Assembly (NCBI GenBank): GCA_023229545.1
Contig: JALNZB010000008.1
Location: forward strand, 25,990 to 89,989
From: Sulfuritalea sp.
GTDB taxonomy: Bacteria; Pseudomonadota; Gammaproteobacteria; Burkholderiales; Rhodocyclaceae
Length of the DNA: 64,000 nucleotides
Direction of reading: 5' to 3'
A program made the position numbers and the translations under genes. The notes under the pieces are model-generated. The model had not been told where the DNA came from and ran no database searches. It saw only the letters and a program-made list of their open reading frames with translations. Position 1 is the first letter of the stretch, and every line of letters begins with the position of its first letter. Below, one piece after another: positions 58,521 through 64,000 of the stretch.

Positions 58521-59258
58521 CTATTCGTCGTCGAGGTTGAAGACCACCGGCAGCACCACGGCGAAAGCCTTGCCGCGCAGACTCTCGGGCAAACGCGCGC
58601 GCAGGGCACCGGCATCGATCATTGCCAGCGCGGCCTGATCCAGAGATTCACGTCCGCTGGAACGGTCGACCGTGGCGGCGCGCGGTCGACCGTCGTCGCC
58701 CACTTCGACGCGAATGGCGGCGCTGCCCACCCAGCCCGAGGCCATCGCCTGCGCCGGATAGCGCTTGAAGCGTCGCGCCTGGGTGGCCAGCGCCAGCCGA
58801 TAGCCGCGCAGACCATCCATCGCCTCGCCAGTCGCGTTGACCTCGGTGACGAGCGAAGCGTCGATCGATCCAGGCGCCACAGCAAGCGGTTTCGACACCA
58901 CGACGGGAACCGGCTCCGACACAGGCGCGGACTTCAGGGCAGCATCTGACGGCGCCAGCAACGCCTGCGGAACCGAAGACGGCCCCGCCTGCTCCAATCT
59001 AAGAGATACGGGTTTTGGTGCGGGCGTTGCAACAGTCGGCGCTGGCGGTACGGCGCGCGGCGGTTTGGCCGGCGTCGATTCCACGGGCGGCTGTTGCAGT
59101 GTGCGCAAGGTGGCTTGCAGCGCCGAGGGCGTATCCTTCGTCAGCACGCGCAAGCTGGCGGGCCAGAAGATCAGCAGATGAACAGCGAGCGAGGCGGCTA
59201 GGGCATAACGTAGCCGCCGCGTCGTTAATCCCCTCAACTCCAGGCTATGAAAAGTCAT
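58521..59258 (-). CDS. TonB-like energy transducer protein
   Basis: 245 residues. One N-terminal membrane anchor (LAASLAVHLLIFWPASL near residue 22), a Pro/Ala/Val-rich periplasmic linker (about 45-120) and a C-terminal TonB-type domain (YPAQAMASGWVGSAAIRVEV, SSGRESLDQAALAMIDAG). It may link an ExbBD-type motor to an outer-membrane receptor, but no exbBD or receptor gene is adjacent. The linker contains copy 9 of the dispersed repeat, read as AVPPAPTV. Confidence 0.8.
   Translation of the reverse strand: MTFHSLELRGLTTRRLRYALAASLAVHLLIFWPASLRVLTKDTPSALQATLRTLQQPPVESTPAKPPRAVPPAPTVATPAPKPVSLRLEQAGPSSVPQALLAPSDAALKSAPVSEPVPVVVSKPLAVAPGSIDASLVTEVNATGEAMDGLRGYRLALATQARRFKRYPAQAMASGWVGSAAIRVEVGDDGRPRAATVDRSSGRESLDQAALAMIDAGALRARLPESLRGKAFAVVLPVVFNLDDE
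59029..59055 (+). repeat. Dispersed 27-bp repeat, copy 9 (in TonB-like linker)
   Basis: GCAACAGTCGGCG then CTGGCGGTACGGCG, full consensus. It is antisense to the gene and encodes AVPPAPTV in the Pro-rich linker. Confidence 0.8.
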
Positions 59259-59299
59259 TGCGCTCTGCTAAATTCTTGCCAATACGGGATTCTATAGAG

Positions 59300-59875
59300 A
59301 TGACTAGCCATCCGCTGATCCTTACCCTCGACCAGCACGGTGTTCCCCACCGCTGGGTGAATTGGCAGCATGCCTGCATTTACGTCGCGCGCGACCTGGT
59401 CGCCTGGGACGCGGGGGATACGCGTTTCACTTTCTACGGCGGCACCAACCGCGTCACCGGCGAGCGCTCCGAACTGGCCACCAGCAGCATCATCGCCATT
59501 CGCGGCAAGGCTCTCTCGGGCAAATCCCTGCACCCGACCCCGCCGCTGTCAAACCGGGAACTGTTCCATCGCGACCGCCACATCTGCGCCTATTGCGCTC
59601 ACGAGTTTTCATCCCAGCGGCTCACCCGCGACCATGTCCTGCCCGTCTCGCAAGGCGGGCGCGACACCTGGATGAACGTGGTCACCGCCTGCCGGCATTG
59701 CAACCAGACCAAGAGCGGGCGCACCCCGGAACAGGCACACATGGAGCTGGTCTATGCGCCCTACGTGCCGAACAAGGCTGAATACCTGATCCTCTGCAAC
59801 CGCAACATCCTCGCCGACCAGATGGATTTTCTCGCCCGTCACGTTCCATCGCAAAGCCGCGTGCGCGCGGTTTGA
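59300..59875 (+). CDS. HNH endonuclease family protein
   Basis: 191 residues from the ATG at 59300. The C-terminal half has an HNH fold with zinc Cys pairs: CAYCAHEFS, then LTRDHVLPVSQGG, then ACRHCNQTKSGRTP. The N-terminal half (HRWVNWQHACIYVARDLVAW) matches HNH proteins common in Beta- and Gammaproteobacteria, whose cellular role is not established. The open frame extends upstream but that part is antisense to the TonB-like gene and not coding-like. Confidence 0.88.
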   Translation: MTSHPLILTLDQHGVPHRWVNWQHACIYVARDLVAWDAGDTRFTFYGGTNRVTGERSELATSSIIAIRGKALSGKSLHPTPPLSNRELFHRDRHICAYCAHEFSSQRLTRDHVLPVSQGGRDTWMNVVTACRHCNQTKSGRTPEQAHMELVYAPYVPNKAEYLILCNRNILADQMDFLARHVPSQSRVRAV

Positions 59876-59899
59876 TCTGAAATCGTGGCAGTGACCGGC

Positions 59900-62059
<2,160 letters not shown>

Positions 62060-62109
62060 AGGCAGGGCCAGGGCGAAATACCGTGAGGAGTTACAGCAGG
62101 TAGAATCCG

Positions 62110-62199
62110 TGGCGGAGAGGGTGGGATTCGAACCCACGGATGCCTTGCGACATCGCCTGATTTCGAGTCAGGTACATTCGACCACTCTGCCACCTCTCC
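62110..62199 (-). tRNA. tRNA-Ser (anticodon CGA)
   Basis: A 90-base tRNA on the minus strand with a seven-base acceptor stem (GGAGAGG/CCTCTCC), discriminator G and encoded CCA. The anticodon stem CCTGA/TCAGG holds the loop CTCGAAA, giving anticodon CGA. It has a long variable arm typical of class II serine tRNAs and a T loop with GTTCGAATC. It lies 1.4 kb from serS. Confidence 0.95.
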
Positions 62200-62260
62200 G
62201 CGAGGCGCGGATTATACCTGCGAAGCGTCCGTCGATCACAGCCTTCACGGAGGGAAAGCG

Positions 62261-63679
62261 TTGTCGAAACTGCTTCGCCTGAACTGCTGTCTCGCGCTGG
62301 TCTGCCTGGCCGCCTGCACCCGCGTCGATCCGCCGGAAGTCGACGGCAGGCTGGTCGTCGCGATCCGTGAAACGCCGGCCTTTTTCCAGCGCGAGGGAAC
62401 CACGGCGAGCGGCTTTGAACATGACCTCGTCACAGCCTTTGCCGACAGTCTGGGCTTCAAGACGCGGTTCATCAATGCCGCCGATCCCTATGAACTAAGC
62501 GACATGGCGCTCGGCGACCGGGTGCATCTGGCCGCATCGATGCCGCTGGGCAATAGCCAACTGCAATATTCGACGCCGATCCGCACGGTTACCCAGTGGA
62601 TCGTCGGGCACAACGATGTTCTCGGGCCGGAACAACTGTCCGACCTGGCCGGACGATCCGTCGAGGTGATAGCGGGTTCGCCGCTGGCGGACACGCTGCG
62701 CGGACTCGACGAAAAGTCGCGCCCGCAAGTGGTCGAAGTGCCCGGCGTCAATGAAATGGATCTGCTGGCGCGCGTCGCCGAACACAAGGCGGAACTGGCC
62801 GCCGTGCATGAAATCCATCTCGATCTGGGCGTCAACTTCTACCCGGAGTTGAGGCCACTGCTGCAACTCCCCGGCAAGCTGGAATTTGGCTGGGCCTTTG
62901 GTGGCGAGGGCGCCGCAGCGCTGCGCGCCAAGGCCGACGCCTTCATCGCCGAGGCCCGCGCCAACGGCACGCTGGCGCGCATTCACGACCGCTACTTCGG
63001 CCATATCAAGCGCATCAACGCAAACGGCATCACCCAGTTCCTCGACGACATGAGAATCAAGCTGCCGACCTGGCGCCGCGACTTTCAATCGGCGCAGGAT
63101 CTGAGCGGCATCGACTGGCGCCTACTGGCCGCGCTGGCTTATCAGGAATCGCATTGGGATCCGTTGGCCACCTCATTCACCGGGGTGCGCGGCATGATGA
63201 TGCTGACCGAAGACACGGCCGATCACCTGCGCGTCAAGAACCGTCTCGATGCGCCGGAGAGCATCCGCGCCGGGGCTCTCTATCTGGCGGAACTGGTGGA
63301 GCAGGTGCCGGCCAGCGCAAAACATCCGGATCGGCTGTGGCTGGCCTTGTCTGCCTACAACCTCGGCATGGGCCACTTTCGCGGCGCGCGATCCATCGCC
63401 AAGAGCATGAAGCGTGACCCGGACGTCTGGTACGACATGAAGCAGGTTCTTCCCCGCCTGGCGCGACCGGAAATCTATTCGCGACTGAAAAGCGGCGCCG
63501 CGCGCGGCGGCGAAGCGGTCATCATGGTCGAGAACATCCGCACCTACTACAACATCCTCGGTCGCTTCGAGCCGCCCTACGCTTCGCCCTACTCCGACCA
63601 GTCGCCGCGCGCGAAAACTAAGCCACGCCGATCTTCTCCACTCCGCCCATCCACGGGCGCAGGACGGCGGGCACGGTGA
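62261..63679 (+). CDS. mltF: Membrane-bound lytic murein transglycosylase F (MltF-like)
   Basis: 472 residues from a TTG at 62261 behind a strong GGAGGGA site. The signal peptide ends in lipobox LAAC (about Cys19). A periplasmic solute-binding-type domain (about 28-255) has LVVAIRETPAFF and a terminal ARIHDRYFGH. The SLT domain has catalytic Glu in YQESHWDP near residue 295 and later LSAYNLGMGH. It cleaves peptidoglycan with anhydro-muramic acid formation. The last 20 codons run into the convergent serS 3' end, overlapping 62 bases. Confidence 0.93.
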   Translation: MSKLLRLNCCLALVCLAACTRVDPPEVDGRLVVAIRETPAFFQREGTTASGFEHDLVTAFADSLGFKTRFINAADPYELSDMALGDRVHLAASMPLGNSQLQYSTPIRTVTQWIVGHNDVLGPEQLSDLAGRSVEVIAGSPLADTLRGLDEKSRPQVVEVPGVNEMDLLARVAEHKAELAAVHEIHLDLGVNFYPELRPLLQLPGKLEFGWAFGGEGAAALRAKADAFIAEARANGTLARIHDRYFGHIKRINANGITQFLDDMRIKLPTWRRDFQSAQDLSGIDWRLLAALAYQESHWDPLATSFTGVRGMMMLTEDTADHLRVKNRLDAPESIRAGALYLAELVEQVPASAKHPDRLWLALSAYNLGMGHFRGARSIAKSMKRDPDVWYDMKQVLPRLARPEIYSRLKSGAARGGEAVIMVENIRTYYNILGRFEPPYASPYSDQSPRAKTKPRRSSPLRPSTGAGRRAR

Positions 63680-64000
63680 TGCTGCCGTCCTCATTCTGGT
63701 AATTCTCCATGATCGCCACCAGCGTGCGACCGACGGCCAGACCGGAGCCGTTCAGCGTGTGCAGCAGTTCGGGCTTGTTCTTTTCGTTCCTGAATCGCGC
63801 CTGCATGCGGCGCGCCTGGAAGGACTCGAAATTGGAGCAGGAGGAAATCTCGCGATAGGTGTTCTGCGCCGGCAGCCAGACTTCGAGGTCGTAGGTCTTG
63901 GCCGCCGAAAAGCCCATGTCGCCGGAGCACAGAGCCACCTTGCGATAGGGCAGTTCGAGCTTTTGCAATACCGCTTCGGCATGGCCGGTGAGTTGTTCCA
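63618..64000 (-). CDS. serS: Seryl-tRNA synthetase, C-terminal part (runs off window)
   Basis: The last 126 or so residues of a class II aminoacyl-tRNA synthetase, truncated by the window edge. It shows VALCSGDMGFSAAKTYDLEVWLP, the serine-binding SSCSNFESFQARRM and motif 3 GSGLAVGRTLVAIMENYQ, all diagnostic of SerRS. The 3' end overlaps mltF tail to tail. Confidence 0.95.
   Translation of the reverse strand, partial: EQLTGHAEAVLQKLELPYRKVALCSGDMGFSAAKTYDLEVWLPAQNTYREISSCSNFESFQARRMQARFRNEKNKPELLHTLNGSGLAVGRTLVAIMENYQNEDGSITVPAVLRPWMGGVEKIGVA

Overview
The window looks like chromosomal DNA of a motile, GC-rich Betaproteobacterium, most likely of the Rhodocyclales/Nitrosomonadales type. This is judged from protein style, gene order and the mix of FlhDC with sigma-54 flagellar control; no rRNA marker is present to confirm it. 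About 47 kb (10.2-57.6 kb) is one nearly continuous flagellar and chemotaxis supercluster.

Layout. 0-5.2 kb: sugar-nucleotide and glycosyltransferase-like genes (an RmlC-like epimerase, an NAD-dependent epimerase, an unrecognised GT-B-like protein, a DUF5672-type protein) facing a TPR/GT41 (SPINDLY-type) transferase; this is probably the edge of a glycosylation island. 5.5-10.2 kb: a three-gene type I secretion system (PrtD-type ABC exporter, HlyD adaptor, NodT/OprM-type outer-membrane lipoprotein). 10.2-24.1 kb: fliE and flrBC on the minus strand, divergent from fliFGHIJ and fliKLMNOPQR. 24.1-37.0 kb: minus-strand flgBCDEF, a second flgE paralogue, then flgGHIJ, flgKL and a coupled small lipoprotein. 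37.1-38.7 kb: flgA, flgM and flgN on the plus strand. 38.8-46.7 kb: flhB-flhA-flhF-flhG-fliA-motC-motD. 46.9-56.4 kb: motAB, cheR, cheB, two cheV, cheY, cheZ and cheA. 56.7-57.6 kb: flhDC with a clear terminator. 58-64 kb: housekeeping genes (Nudix hydrolase, TonB-like protein, HNH endonuclease, YgiQ radical-SAM protein, tRNA-Ser(CGA), MltF and the 3' end of serS).

Regulation that can be read from the sequence. Good sigma-54 (-24/-12) promoters precede fliE, fliK, flgB and flgK, with a weaker one before fliF. A near-consensus sigma-28 promoter precedes flgM. A palindrome CGGCAA-N3-TTGCCG recurs at exactly four flagellar control regions (fliF/flrB, flgK, flgB/flgA, flhB) and is a candidate FlrC or FlhDC operator. 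FlhDC, FlrB/FlrC with sigma-54, and FliA/FlgM therefore coexist, a hybrid of the enteric and polar hierarchies. Two stators (MotAB and MotCD) are encoded. Flagellin, cap, cheW, cheD and chemoreceptor genes are not in the window.

The most unusual item is a dispersed repeat of about 27 bp (consensus GCAANAGTCGGCG followed by CTGRCGGNACGGCG). It occurs at least 11 times in this window, on both strands, between genes and inside them. Inside genes it stays open in three reading frames and falls mostly in interdomain linkers or tails (FlrC, FlgJ, CheB, the TonB-like protein, FlhF, YgiQ). A second oddity is a 9-bp-unit inverted repeat that seems to have invaded the signal-peptide region of flgH.
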